A DNA stretch of 32,308 nt from Oscillospiraceae bacterium (GCA_015063395.1 SVUF01000009.1:1-32308); one strand, 5' to 3'. Shown: positions 15,813 through 23,304, counted from the stretch's first letter. Notes: generated from the letters alone by a model not told the origin. A program made the numbers and translations.

Positions 15813-15845
15813 GGCTGAAGATACAAAAATTTCTTCAGTCTTTTT
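15813..15845 (+). terminator. Terminator of the lipoprotein gene
   Basis: The 9-bp stem GGCTGAAGA/TCTTCAGTC (15813-15821 with 15832-15840, one G-U pair) is followed by TTTTT. An (AAAT)n microsatellite of about five units lies just upstream, at 15789-15807. Confidence 0.85.
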
Positions 15846-15846
15846 A

Positions 15847-16225
15847 TTTTGAACAGTTTTAAACAATATATTTGTGGAAATATTGTTTTTGCACAGTAAT
15901 CCACAAGTTTTGCACATTTTTATATTTATATGTGCAAAACTTGTTAAAAGTTGTTCAAAGTCTTTAAAAATGTTATTTTATTAACTTGATGCAAACTCAG
16001 TTTTTTTGGGACGTTTTTATATTATTTTATATGCTTTTACGCGATTTTTTAAATTATATTCAATTTTGCTTTCTTACTTTAAAGTCATAAAACAAACAAA
16101 ATGTTTTGAACAATTATGTTTTTTTACGTGTGTAAAAATAAAAGAGAAGTACACCGTTGAGAATAGTTTTGAACATTTTGCACACATCATTGTGCAAAAC
16201 GTTTATTCTCAGTGTACTTCCTTTT
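15847..16225. other. DnaA-box-rich, AT-rich spacer beside parA
   Basis: No gene is present. Exact matches to the DnaA-box consensus TTWTNCACA lie at 15887-15895, 15908-15916 and 16176-16184 on the plus strand. On the minus strand they lie at 15931-15939, 16129-16137 and 16191-16199. One-mismatch sites are at 15873-15881 and 15897-15905. Two inverted pairs are formed; the first sits in perfect 15-bp arms ACAAGTTTTGCACAT (15903-15917 with 15930-15944). A sister 9-mer, TTTTGAACA, occurs at 15847, 16104 and 16167. The middle (about 15945-16120) is very AT-rich. It may be an auxiliary origin or a DnaA-binding control site. Confidence 0.6.
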
Positions 16226-16227
16226 TT
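16146..16227. terminator. Large stem-loop with DnaA-box palindrome at its tip
   Basis: The lower stem GAAGTACAC/GTGTACTTC (16146-16154 with 16212-16220) stacks, after a 3-nt bulge, on TGAGAATA/TATTCTCA (16158-16165 with 16204-16211). An upper stem TTTTGCAC/GTGCAAAA closes the tip. Six T residues follow on the plus strand (16222-16227), overlapping the parA stop. The minus strand downstream is only moderately T-rich. It can end plus-strand transcripts running toward parA and perhaps parA mRNA itself. Confidence 0.65.
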
Positions 16228-16987
16228 ATATTCTTGTTATAAGTTCTTTTGCAATTGCTCTATATGCCTCTGCACCCTTTGACATTCTGTCATAATATTC
16301 AATTGGCATTCCGTAGCTTGGAGCCTCCGAAAGTCTTACGCTTCTCGGAATAGGTTCTTTGAATATTTTATCTGCATAATATTTTTTAAGCTCTCCAAGA
16401 ACCTGCATGGAAAGATTTAGTCTGCCATTAAACATTGTAATTATTATTCCAACTATCTGGAGATCAGAATTATAGAGTCCTTTAATCTTTCTAATCGTAA
16501 CCATAAGCTGTGATAAGCCTTCAAGAGCAAAATATTCACACTGCATTGGAATTATAACGCCATCTGCGGCTGTAAGACAGTCTATTGTAAGAATGCCCAA
16601 AGAAGGAGGACAGTCAATAAAAATATAATCATATTGATCTTTAACAGTATCAAGTGCATTTTTAAGTCTAAATGCACGATCATCAAGGGTTACAAGCTCA
16701 AATTCTGCACCTGCAAGATCGATATTAGTAGGCAATATGTGTAAATTCTTAAATTCAGTGTTTCTGATTGCAGAATTGACATCACAATTGCCGATCATTA
16801 CATCATATGTAGAATTTATTAAACCCTTTTTATTGATTCCTACTCCGCTTGTAGTGTTTCCCTGTGGGTCACAGTCAACCAAAAGAACCTTATATCCCAA
16901 AGCGGCTACTGCAGCCGCAGTATTTATTGCTGAAGTTGTTTTGCCAATTCCGCCTTTTTGATTAGCAAATGCAATTATTCTTCCCAT
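16226..16987 (-). CDS. parA: Chromosome partitioning ATPase ParA (Soj)
   Basis: This 253-aa deviant Walker ATPase works with ParB bound at parS. In Bacillus the homologue Soj also regulates DnaA. The deviant Walker A is KGGIGKTT (11-18) with the signature lysine Lys11; Ile replaces the more common Val. VDCDPQGNTT (Walker A', 38-47) and FIDCPPSLG (Walker B) are present. The ATG at 16987 has SD AGAGG. Its promoter is a perfect consensus. A parS palindrome sits 12 bp upstream of the -35, so ParB binding could control it. Gene order is parB then parA, the reverse of soj-spo0J in Bacillus. The stop lies within the T-run of a large stem-loop beside a cluster of DnaA boxes. Confidence 0.96.
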   Translation of the reverse strand: MGRIIAFANQKGGIGKTTSAINTAAAVAALGYKVLLVDCDPQGNTTSGVGINKKGLINSTYDVMIGNCDVNSAIRNTEFKNLHILPTNIDLAGAEFELVTLDDRAFRLKNALDTVKDQYDYIFIDCPPSLGILTIDCLTAADGVIIPMQCEYFALEGLSQLMVTIRKIKGLYNSDLQIVGIIITMFNGRLNLSMQVLGELKKYYADKIFKEPIPRSVRLSEAPSYGMPIEYYDRMSKGAEAYRAIAKELITRI

Positions 16988-17016
16988 TTTTATACCTCTT
17001 TTTAAATGATACTAAA

Positions 17017-17045
17017 ATTATATCAAATATAAAGGTAAATGTCAA
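17017..17045 (-). promoter_or_regulatory. Perfect-consensus promoter of parA
   Basis: On the minus strand, -35 TTGACA (17045-17040), 17-nt spacer, -10 TATAAT (17022-17017), 30 bases from the parA ATG. A parS site lies immediately upstream. Confidence 0.85.
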
Positions 17046-17055
17046 CAGTTTTATA

Positions 17056-17075
17056 AATGTTCCACGTGGAACATT
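17056..17075. other. parS: parS site 1
   Basis: The 16-bp palindrome TGTTCCACGTGGAACA (17058-17073) extends to a perfect 20-bp palindrome with AA/TT flanks. It is the ParB/Spo0J binding consensus in its fully symmetric form. It lies 12 bp upstream of the parA -35 box. Confidence 0.95.
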
Positions 17076-17095
17076 TTGTTTTTCTTTGTGGAATT

Positions 17096-17115
17096 ATTGT
17101 TCCACGTGGAACAAT
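17096..17115. other. parS: parS site 2
   Basis: A second copy of TGTTCCACGTGGAACA (17098-17113), again with 20 bp of perfect symmetry, starts exactly 40 bp after the first. It lies six bases from the end of parB. Confidence 0.95.
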
Positions 17116-17120
17116 AAATT

Positions 17121-18059
17121 CTATGATGAAATTGAAGAAATAGGGGAAATGTTTTGATTCGATGTGCGTTTCTTTATATTAATTATGATTTTAAATCCCT
17201 CTTGGTGCTCTTCTTTTATACATTCAATAGGGAGGCCGCTTTCTTCAAAGGAGTCTATTGTTCTATCGATGGTATTATAAAAAAGTCTTATATCTTTTAA
17301 GATCATTTTTTTCTTACTTGGTTCAATGATTTCAGCCAAAGATTCCATTCCGATAAGATCATATAAATATTCCTCTGTTTGACGTCGGCTTAACCCCTTA
17401 CTGCCAATATGTCTGATTGCAATTTTTCTCGAACTATGATCATCTATTTTGGAAATGCAAAGTATTTGATAATTTGAAAGCTTATAGCAACGGCACATTT
17501 CACGTTCATCATCATCAATTTTTTCAAGATCCAAAATGTTTTTAAGCATTTTCTTACCAATACATAGGGAATCGGCAGTTCCTTGAAAATCATTTTGAGA
17601 ACTGGAATAAATTCCTTTAATTATTTCATAGGTTTCAAAGATATCATAGTATTGTCGATGATAGTTTTCAATAAAAGTTAGTTTTGAAAGATTTTCTACA
17701 TCATTGGGTAAAATTATCGATTTAATACGTTTTTCACCGAGAAGCTTCAATGCCTTTACACGTCTTGACCCTGAAACAAGGGTGAAAAGACCCGTTTCAT
17801 CGGACATATCAATAGAAATTCTTTTTAGAAGTATAGGTTGAATCAATCCGTGTATTCGTATACTCTCCATAAGATGAATAAACTCATCATCGGCATCTTC
17901 CTCGTCTGCTCGCACACTGTCAAGGCAAATACGATCAATGGGTATCATGTGTATACTATCATATTCTTCTTTTTGTTTTTGAAGCGATAAAATTCTCCTT
18001 AATCTTTGAATTTCTGCTTTTAATTCTTCTTTTTCTTTATCTTTGAACAACCCTTTCAT
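17121..18059 (-). CDS. parB: ParB/Noc-family partition protein, divergent
   Basis: This 312-aa protein is expected to be a CTP-dependent DNA clamp that loads at parS. The first 35 residues form a charged, probably coiled-coil extension (KEELKAEIQRLRRILSLQKQ). The N-terminal ParB domain has GLIQPILLK (71-79), VSGSRR (95-100, GERR in most ParBs) and ENYHR (131-135, usually ENIQR). A helix-turn-helix region with TADSLCIGKKMLKNILDL and SRRQTEEYL follows, then a dimerisation region ending in a Ser-rich tail. The substitutions lie in the CTP-binding motifs but keep the key Arg pair. SD GAGAGG before the ATG at 18059. Two parS sites directly downstream support the identity. Noc is a possible alternative, but the parS-type palindromes and the neighbouring parA favour ParB. 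Confidence 0.88.
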   Translation of the reverse strand: MKGLFKDKEKEELKAEIQRLRRILSLQKQKEEYDSIHMIPIDRICLDSVRADEEDADDEFIHLMESIRIHGLIQPILLKRISIDMSDETGLFTLVSGSRRVKALKLLGEKRIKSIILPNDVENLSKLTFIENYHRQYYDIFETYEIIKGIYSSSQNDFQGTADSLCIGKKMLKNILDLEKIDDDEREMCRCYKLSNYQILCISKIDDHSSRKIAIRHIGSKGLSRRQTEEYLYDLIGMESLAEIIEPSKKKMILKDIRLFYNTIDRTIDSFEESGLPIECIKEEHQEGFKIIINIKKRTSNQNISPISSISS

Positions 18060-18166
18060 AAATATACCTCTCTTTATTTATATCTTCGTGTTTGATTATA
18101 AAATATACCAATTATAAGAATGAAAACAATCAAAAGCTGTCGAAGGAAAAAATATATAGAAAAGTA

Positions 18167-18195
18167 TTGAAAAAAATAGGGAAGTGTGATAGAAT
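18167..18195 (+). promoter_or_regulatory. Promoter of the ATP-grasp/aminotransferase operon
   Basis: -35 TTGAAA (18167-18172), 17-nt spacer, -10 TAGAAT (18190-18195), 85 bases before the ATG at 18281. It is divergent from parB. Confidence 0.65.
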
Positions 18196-18280
18196 TAAAT
18201 TATTAATTAGAAAATGTGTCAATTTTTAAACACAAAATATAACAAAGTAAACAGTATTTATATATTATAAAGGTGATAAA

Positions 18281-19510
18281 ATGAAAAAAGCTCTTGTTCT
18301 TGCCGCCGGAGTTCCGCAAGCAGTTCTTGCCGAAAAGCTTCGCAACAGAGGATATTATATAATTATGGCAGATTATACCGAAAATCCTGTAGGTAAAGAC
18401 GCTGCTGATAAATTTTACAGAATAAGTACTCTTGATGTCGAGGCAATTCGTAACCTTGCAATTGAAGAAAATGTTGATCTCATCATGACTGTATGCACTG
18501 ATCAAGCAATGCTGACTGTTTCTTTGCTATCAGAGGAACTTGGTCTGCCTTGTTATATCAGCCATAAAACAGGTCTTGAAATGACAAATAAAAAATATAT
18601 GAAGAATATCTTCCGTGAAAATGGTATTCCAAGCGCAAAATATACCATTGTAACTGATGACAAATTGTCCGAAATTAAGGGATTTTCATTTCCTATGGTA
18701 GTAAAGCCCGTTGATTGCAATTCATCAAAGGGAGTATGTAAAGTTACAAATCAAGAGGATCTTAAGGCAGCGATCCGACAGGCAATTGAATTTTCAAGGA
18801 CAAACAATGCAATCGTCGAAGAGTTTTTTGAAGGCGAAGAATTCTCCTGTGATTTTTTTGTGGACGGAACTGAAGCAAAAATGCTGGGTATATCACTTAG
18901 CGAAAAGATAAAGAGCGATTCAAAATTTGTAATATACCGCTCCATCTATCCTGTACCCTATGATTCCCCCGAAATACGTGAAAAAATTACAAAAACCGTA
19001 CAAAAAATTGTTGATGCATACGGTCTTTCAAACTGTCCCATGCTTGTTCAGTTGCTTTACCGCGACGGTGAGATCTCGGTTATCGAATTTTCTGCAAGAA
19101 CAGGAGGCGCACTGAAATATAAGCTAATCGAGCTAACAAGCGGAGTTGACATAATTGAAGCAACAATTGATGTAACACTGAATAAAAAAGCCGATGTTAA
19201 GCCAATTCCATCAAAAAAACATATCAGAAATGAATTTATTTATCTAAAAGACGGAATTTTCGATCACCTTGAGGGATTTGAAGAGCTTAAACAAGAGGGA
19301 ATTATTGATAATTATTACCTTTTCCATACAAAAGGCTGCGAATTCAACGGTGCAAACAGCAGCGGTGACAGAATTGGCGGATATACTCTTGTTGCGGACA
19401 GTATTGATGAAATGAAAAAGCTTCATAATATTGCAATTTCTCGAATGAAGGTTATTTCAAATTGTGGGGAAGATATGTTCAGACGTGATATTTTAAAGGA
19501 GGAATTCTAA
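18281..19510 (+). CDS. ATP-grasp domain ligase
   Basis: This 409-aa enzyme activates a carboxylate with ATP and joins it to an amine or similar nucleophile. Its substrate is unknown. Residues 1-95 form the Rossmann-like pre-ATP-grasp domain. The ATP-grasp fold follows, with FPMVVKPVDCNSSKGV (137-152), IVEEFFEGEEFS (178-189, hinge/ATP contacts) and VIEFSARTGGALKY (267-280, metal and phosphate ligands Glu269 and Arg273). It resembles the PurK/CarB/biotin-carboxylase-like group used for many amino-acid or sugar ligations. The ATG follows AAAGGTG. Its stop overlaps the start of the aminotransferase gene (TAATG), so the two are co-translated and probably act in one pathway, perhaps making an amino sugar bearing an acyl or aminoacyl group. 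Confidence 0.88.
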   Translation: MKKALVLAAGVPQAVLAEKLRNRGYYIIMADYTENPVGKDAADKFYRISTLDVEAIRNLAIEENVDLIMTVCTDQAMLTVSLLSEELGLPCYISHKTGLEMTNKKYMKNIFRENGIPSAKYTIVTDDKLSEIKGFSFPMVVKPVDCNSSKGVCKVTNQEDLKAAIRQAIEFSRTNNAIVEEFFEGEEFSCDFFVDGTEAKMLGISLSEKIKSDSKFVIYRSIYPVPYDSPEIREKITKTVQKIVDAYGLSNCPMLVQLLYRDGEISVIEFSARTGGALKYKLIELTSGVDIIEATIDVTLNKKADVKPIPSKKHIRNEFIYLKDGIFDHLEGFEELKQEGIIDNYYLFHTKGCEFNGANSSGDRIGGYTLVADSIDEMKKLHNIAISRMKVISNCGEDMFRRDILKEEF

Positions 19511-20598
19511 TGAAAATTAACGTAACAAGATCATCAATGCCTCCTTTTGAGGATTATATCGAAGAAATCAGAGATATATGGGACTCAAGATATCTCACAA
19601 ACAATGGTCCAAAGCACCAAAAATTAGAGGAAAAGCTTGAAGAATATTTTGGGGTTGACCATGTTGTTCTTTTTACAAACGGCCATCTCGCCCTTGAATT
19701 TATGATCGAGGGTCTTGACCTTAAGGGTGAAGTAATTACAACACCTTTTACCTTCGCTTCAACCACAAACTCCCTTTTTCGCAAGGGAATTACACCGGTT
19801 TTCTGTGATATAAACCCTATAGATTATACAATTGATGTTGATAAAATTGAAGCTCTTATCACTGAAAAAACAACGGCGATCATGCCCGTTCATGTTTACG
19901 GAAAGCTCTGTGACACCGAAAAGATCCAAGAAATTGCAGACAAATACAATCTCCGTGTAATTTATGACGCTGCACATGCTTTTGGTGTTTTTAAGAAAGG
20001 CGTAAGCTCTGCCGCATTTGGAGATGCCTCAATGTTCAGTTTTCATGCGACAAAGGTCTTCAACACAATCGAAGGCGGCTGTGTTGCCACAAACAACAGC
20101 GATCTTGCAAAAAAGCTGAATACACTGAAAAATTTTGGTCTTGACGCCAATGCAAACTGTGTATATTCAGGCGGAAACGGTAAAATGAGTGAATTTCAAG
20201 CTGCTATGGGGCTTTGCAATCTCAAATATCTTGATAGAGAGATCGCCCTTCGCAGGGAAGCAGCTGAGGGATATGTTTCAAGATTAAATGGCATAAAAGG
20301 CATTAAATTACCCCCTGTTCAAAGTGAAGTTTTAGACAATTATTCATACTTCCCCGTAATTTTTGACGGCTATAAATACAGTCGCGATGAGGTTGCGCAA
20401 CGCCTTTCCATAAATGACATCGGCGCTCGAAAATATTTTTATCCCACAGTAAATTCCTTTACATGTTATGCACACCTTCAACAACAAAACACAACACCAA
20501 TAAGCACAAGTATTGCCGAAAAGGTGTTGACTCTTCCCCTTTACGCAGGATTATCAAGAGAAGAAACAGATATGATCTGTGACATCATTCTCTCTTAA
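19510..20598 (+). CDS. DegT/DnrJ/EryC1/StrS family PLP aminotransferase
   Basis: This 362-aa protein belongs to a fold-type I family that usually transaminates nucleotide-linked keto-sugars. The PLP lysine is Lys182 in MFSFHATKVFNTIEGG, and Asp153 in IYDAAHAFGV contacts the pyridine nitrogen. The N-terminal SRYLTNNGPKHQKLEEKLEE is the usual start of the family, and the length is normal. No sugar dehydratase, epimerase or nucleotidyltransferase is adjacent, so the keto substrate must be made elsewhere. It is translated from an ATG that overlaps the preceding stop and closed by a terminator. The amino acceptor could also be a non-sugar, as family members are diverse. Confidence 0.92.
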   Translation: MKINVTRSSMPPFEDYIEEIRDIWDSRYLTNNGPKHQKLEEKLEEYFGVDHVVLFTNGHLALEFMIEGLDLKGEVITTPFTFASTTNSLFRKGITPVFCDINPIDYTIDVDKIEALITEKTTAIMPVHVYGKLCDTEKIQEIADKYNLRVIYDAAHAFGVFKKGVSSAAFGDASMFSFHATKVFNTIEGGCVATNNSDLAKKLNTLKNFGLDANANCVYSGGNGKMSEFQAAMGLCNLKYLDREIALRREAAEGYVSRLNGIKGIKLPPVQSEVLDNYSYFPVIFDGYKYSRDEVAQRLSINDIGARKYFYPTVNSFTCYAHLQQQNTTPISTSIAEKVLTLPLYAGLSREETDMICDIILS

Positions 20599-20608
20599 AA
20601 AATAAAGT

Positions 20609-20651
20609 AACCCTATAAACTCAATAAAATTACTGAGTTTATAGGGTTTTT
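20609..20651. terminator. Bidirectional terminator between the aminotransferase gene and ddh
   Basis: The 15-bp stem AACCCTATAAACTCA / TGAGTTTATAGGGTT (20609-20623 with 20634-20648) is followed by T residues on the plus strand. It lies between convergent genes. The T-run is stronger for the plus strand. Confidence 0.9.
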
Positions 20652-20671
20652 ATATATAAGTTCCTATTTTA

Positions 20672-21655
20672 TTATAAAAGTGTTGCCATAAGCTCATTAC
20701 GGTCAAGAGGTGAAAGATATACGGGAGGTATATCAAAAACAGTTTTACAACCGCTGACACCCTCTTTACCAAGACGGTAAGCCGCTCTTGCATAGCAAAC
20801 AAGCACAGATGAAGTAAACTCCGGATTTGAATCAAGCTTAAGGCTGAATTCAATTGTATGGTTGTTCATTTGACCCATTCCTGTTTTGCCGTTTCTGATT
20901 ACAACTCCTCCATGGGGAATTCCACCGTGATCTCTTATAAGCTCTTCCTCGCTTATAAAATGCACTGTAGTGTCATAGTCTGCAAAATAATTGGGCATTG
21001 TCTTGATCTCTTTTTCTATGCGTTCCTTGTCTGCACCGTCATAAGCAACAACATAGCATTCCCTTGTGTGCTTTTCCCTTGTTGTGAGTGTGGGATTTTC
21101 ACCCTTTCTCACCCTTTCAAGAGTTGATGGAACGGGAACTGTATATTGCTTTGCATTTTTAACCCCTTCAATTCTGCGAATAGCATCTGAATGTCCTTGG
21201 CTGACACCGCGTCCCCAGAATGTATAGTCAGAGCCATTGGGAAGAACCGCCCCTGCATATATACGGGCAAGAGAGAAAAGACCGGGATCCCACCCTACAG
21301 AAACTATGGTTATTTTACCCGATTCTTTGCATACTTTATCTACATTTTCCACATGAACAGGGATTTTTGCATGTGTATCAAAGCTATCAATAACATTAAA
21401 ATATTGAGAAAGCTCAGGAGTCTGATGGGGCAGATCTGTTGCGCTTCCGCCGCAAAGTATCATTACATCTATGTCATTTTTCATTTTGATGGCATCATCA
21501 ACATGATAAACGGGCGCACCTGTCAAAGTTTTTACTGAAGAAGGATCCCTTCTTGTAAACACTCCCACAAGGGTCATATCACTGTTTTGTCCAATGGCAA
21601 GCTCAACACCCTTTCCAAGATTTCCATAACCGTATATTCCAATTCTGATGCTCAT
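20672..21655 (-). CDS. ddh: meso-Diaminopimelate D-dehydrogenase
   Basis: This NADPH-dependent enzyme makes meso-diaminopimelate directly from tetrahydrodipicolinate, a one-step route to the peptidoglycan and lysine precursor. At 327 aa it is the standard length. Visible are the Rossmann GIYGYGNLGKGVE at the N-terminus, LCGGSATDLPHQTP (cofactor and substrate loop), IDSFDTHAKIP, SVGWDPGLFS and GRGVSQGHSDAIRRI, all characteristic of Ddh. The ATG at 21655 has AAGGAG upstream. It has its own promoter and is convergent with the aminotransferase gene. It implies a meso-DAP type cell wall and the dehydrogenase variant of lysine synthesis. Confidence 0.97.
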   Translation of the reverse strand: MSIRIGIYGYGNLGKGVELAIGQNSDMTLVGVFTRRDPSSVKTLTGAPVYHVDDAIKMKNDIDVMILCGGSATDLPHQTPELSQYFNVIDSFDTHAKIPVHVENVDKVCKESGKITIVSVGWDPGLFSLARIYAGAVLPNGSDYTFWGRGVSQGHSDAIRRIEGVKNAKQYTVPVPSTLERVRKGENPTLTTREKHTRECYVVAYDGADKERIEKEIKTMPNYFADYDTTVHFISEEELIRDHGGIPHGGVVIRNGKTGMGQMNNHTIEFSLKLDSNPEFTSSVLVCYARAAYRLGKEGVSGCKTVFDIPPVYLSPLDRNELMATLL

Positions 21656-21686
21656 AAATTGCTCTCCTTAATTTAAATTCACGGAG

Positions 21687-21715
21687 ATTATATCACAAAA
21701 AAAAGGGAATTTCAA
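21687..21715 (-). promoter_or_regulatory. Promoter of ddh
   Basis: On the minus strand, -35 TTGAAA (21715-21710), 17-nt spacer, -10 TATAAT (21692-21687), 31 bases before the ddh ATG. Confidence 0.75.
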
Positions 21716-21754
21716 TATAAATTTCGCAACAGCACAAAAAAAAATCAAAACTGA

Positions 21755-21783
21755 TTGACTTTAAAAGAGCAATGTGTTATAAT
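21755..21783 (+). promoter_or_regulatory. Promoter of the SGNH surface protein
   Basis: -35 TTGACT (21755-21760), 17-nt spacer, -10 TATAAT (21778-21783), 32 bases before the ATG. It is divergent from the ddh promoter. Confidence 0.8.
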
Positions 21784-21815
21784 TAAGCATAATATACTTT
21801 AAAAGGAGAAAAACC

Positions 21816-23243
21816 ATGAAAAAATTAGCACTTTTTCTTGCGATAGTAACTGTTGTTGTTACATGTTGCGTAAGTTTTGTTGGACTTGGTTCAAATGCAG
21901 AGCTTGTAAACGTATTTGACAAGACAAACATAACAAAATCAAGAGTTTCTCACACAGGTATCCTTAAGGATAAATCCCATTCTTCCCTTTACGAAAAATA
22001 TTCGGTTTCCGATTTTATCGCAGTTAAGGGCGGAGATAAGGTTTATTATGCAAACGCTGATGCAACTCAGCAGCAGGGCGTTCCCGTTGTAGAATTTTTC
22101 ACTGCTGACAAGAAATACAAGCAGTTCTACTCCGTTAAAAACGTTAAGTTTGCTGAAGTAAGCACAAAGCACAAGGGTCTTGCAGTTGGTAGCTTTACCG
22201 CTCCGGAGGGTGTTGCATTTATGAGATTCAACTTCCTTTCAGGCGGCGAAAAGGCTTTTGCTGTTACGATCAATCAGGAAATGACTTATGCAGAATACTG
22301 CGCTCTTGTTGGCAGAAAAATGCCCGAGATCCGTACAGAAAGCCCTCTTTACGGCAAATCCGTGCTTTTTGTCGGTGACTCCATTACCGAGGCTGCTGCT
22401 GACTGGAATACATACCTTTACAAGCATTCAATCGGTTGGGCAGGAAGAATCGGATACTACAATGCAATGAGCTATCAGAACAAGGGCGTTTCCGGTGCCT
22501 CCATTTCTAACTGCCGCGGTCAGAACCTTGTTGTAAATCAGCTTATGAACAATCTCGGATTCGGTAAGACAGCGGATTTCATCATCATTCACGGCGGTGT
22601 AAACGATGCATGGGATTCAGTTGCTGTTGGTGAAATGATCGAAAGCACAAACCCCAACGATTTTAACCGTGATACATTTGCAGGCGGTCTTGAATATACA
22701 TTTGCATACGCTAAAAAGAACTTCCCCAATGCTCAGCTCGGATACATTATAAACTTCAGAATGACCTCAGGTGTTGGTAAGCTCAATGCCATGGGACCTT
22801 ATTTCGAGGTTGCAAAGAAGATCTGTGACAAGTGGGAGATCCCCTACATCGACCTTTTCAGCGATGATGACCTTAACCTTAAGGAGCTGAAGGTTCAGAC
22901 AAATGTAAATCTTCCCGATAAGATCCACCCCAACGGCGCAGGATATGATATCATTACTCCCTATATCCAGAGCTGGATGGAATCTCTTATAGAGGCAGAT
23001 GTACCCGCAACACCCACACCTACTCCTACACCTACACCCACTCCCACTCCCGCGCCTACTCCCGATGCTACAACACCTGCTGATACCACTGTAGCACCCA
23101 CACCCACACCTGCTCCGGAAACAACTCCCGCTCCCACAGAAGAGCCTGTAGGAACACCCATCGTACCCATTGTAATCGGTATCGTTGCTGTTGTTGCCGT
23201 TGCTGCTGTTGTTGTAGTTGTAGTTCTTAAGAAAAAGAAATAA
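21816..23243 (+). CDS. Cell-surface SGNH/GDSL-family hydrolase with Thr-Pro linker and C-terminal TM anchor
   Basis: This 475-aa protein is probably an esterase or deacylase acting on a polymer outside the cell. In order it has a signal peptide (1-28), a beta-rich region (29-165, carbohydrate-binding-like by position), and an SGNH hydrolase domain. Block I is LFVGDSITE with Ser189, block III is HGGVNDAW with Asn263, and block V is PDKIHPNG with Asp368 and His371. So the catalytic set is complete. A Thr/Pro-repeat stalk (about 398-445) follows, then a hydrophobic helix rich in Val and Ala ending in KKKK. There is no LPXTG, so the protein is held by the terminal helix. The stalk DNA is a run of CCTACA/CCCACT-like hexamers prone to slippage. 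SD AAAGGAG. Confidence 0.88.
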   Translation: MKKLALFLAIVTVVVTCCVSFVGLGSNAELVNVFDKTNITKSRVSHTGILKDKSHSSLYEKYSVSDFIAVKGGDKVYYANADATQQQGVPVVEFFTADKKYKQFYSVKNVKFAEVSTKHKGLAVGSFTAPEGVAFMRFNFLSGGEKAFAVTINQEMTYAEYCALVGRKMPEIRTESPLYGKSVLFVGDSITEAAADWNTYLYKHSIGWAGRIGYYNAMSYQNKGVSGASISNCRGQNLVVNQLMNNLGFGKTADFIIIHGGVNDAWDSVAVGEMIESTNPNDFNRDTFAGGLEYTFAYAKKNFPNAQLGYIINFRMTSGVGKLNAMGPYFEVAKKICDKWEIPYIDLFSDDDLNLKELKVQTNVNLPDKIHPNGAGYDIITPYIQSWMESLIEADVPATPTPTPTPTPTPTPAPTPDATTPADTTVAPTPTPAPETTPAPTEEPVGTPIVPIVIGIVAVVAVAAVVVVVVLKKKK

Positions 23244-23264
23244 TCAAATAAATTGCAAATAGCA

Positions 23265-23304
23265 AAAAAATCCCCTGTTCTACGTGGAACAGGGGATTTT
23301 TTTT
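23265..23304. terminator. Bidirectional terminator containing a parS-like palindrome
   Basis: The hairpin ATCCCCTGTTC/GAACAGGGGAT (23270-23280 with 23287-23297) is flanked by an A-run and eight T residues. It can end both the SGNH gene and khpB. Its centre, TGTTCTACGTGGAACA (23276-23291), differs from the two parS sites near parA by one base. Confidence 0.9.

Noticed and set aside
15903-15944. Perfect 15-bp inverted repeat as insertion-sequence ends or a small RNA
   Set aside because: There is no transposase or target duplication nearby and no promoter for an RNA. DnaA-box pairs explain the arms better.
22961-23170. Open frame on the minus strand opposite the SGNH stalk, rich in Gly/Val
   Set aside because: It is the complement of the Thr-Pro repeat, with no SD and a composition explained entirely by the repeat.
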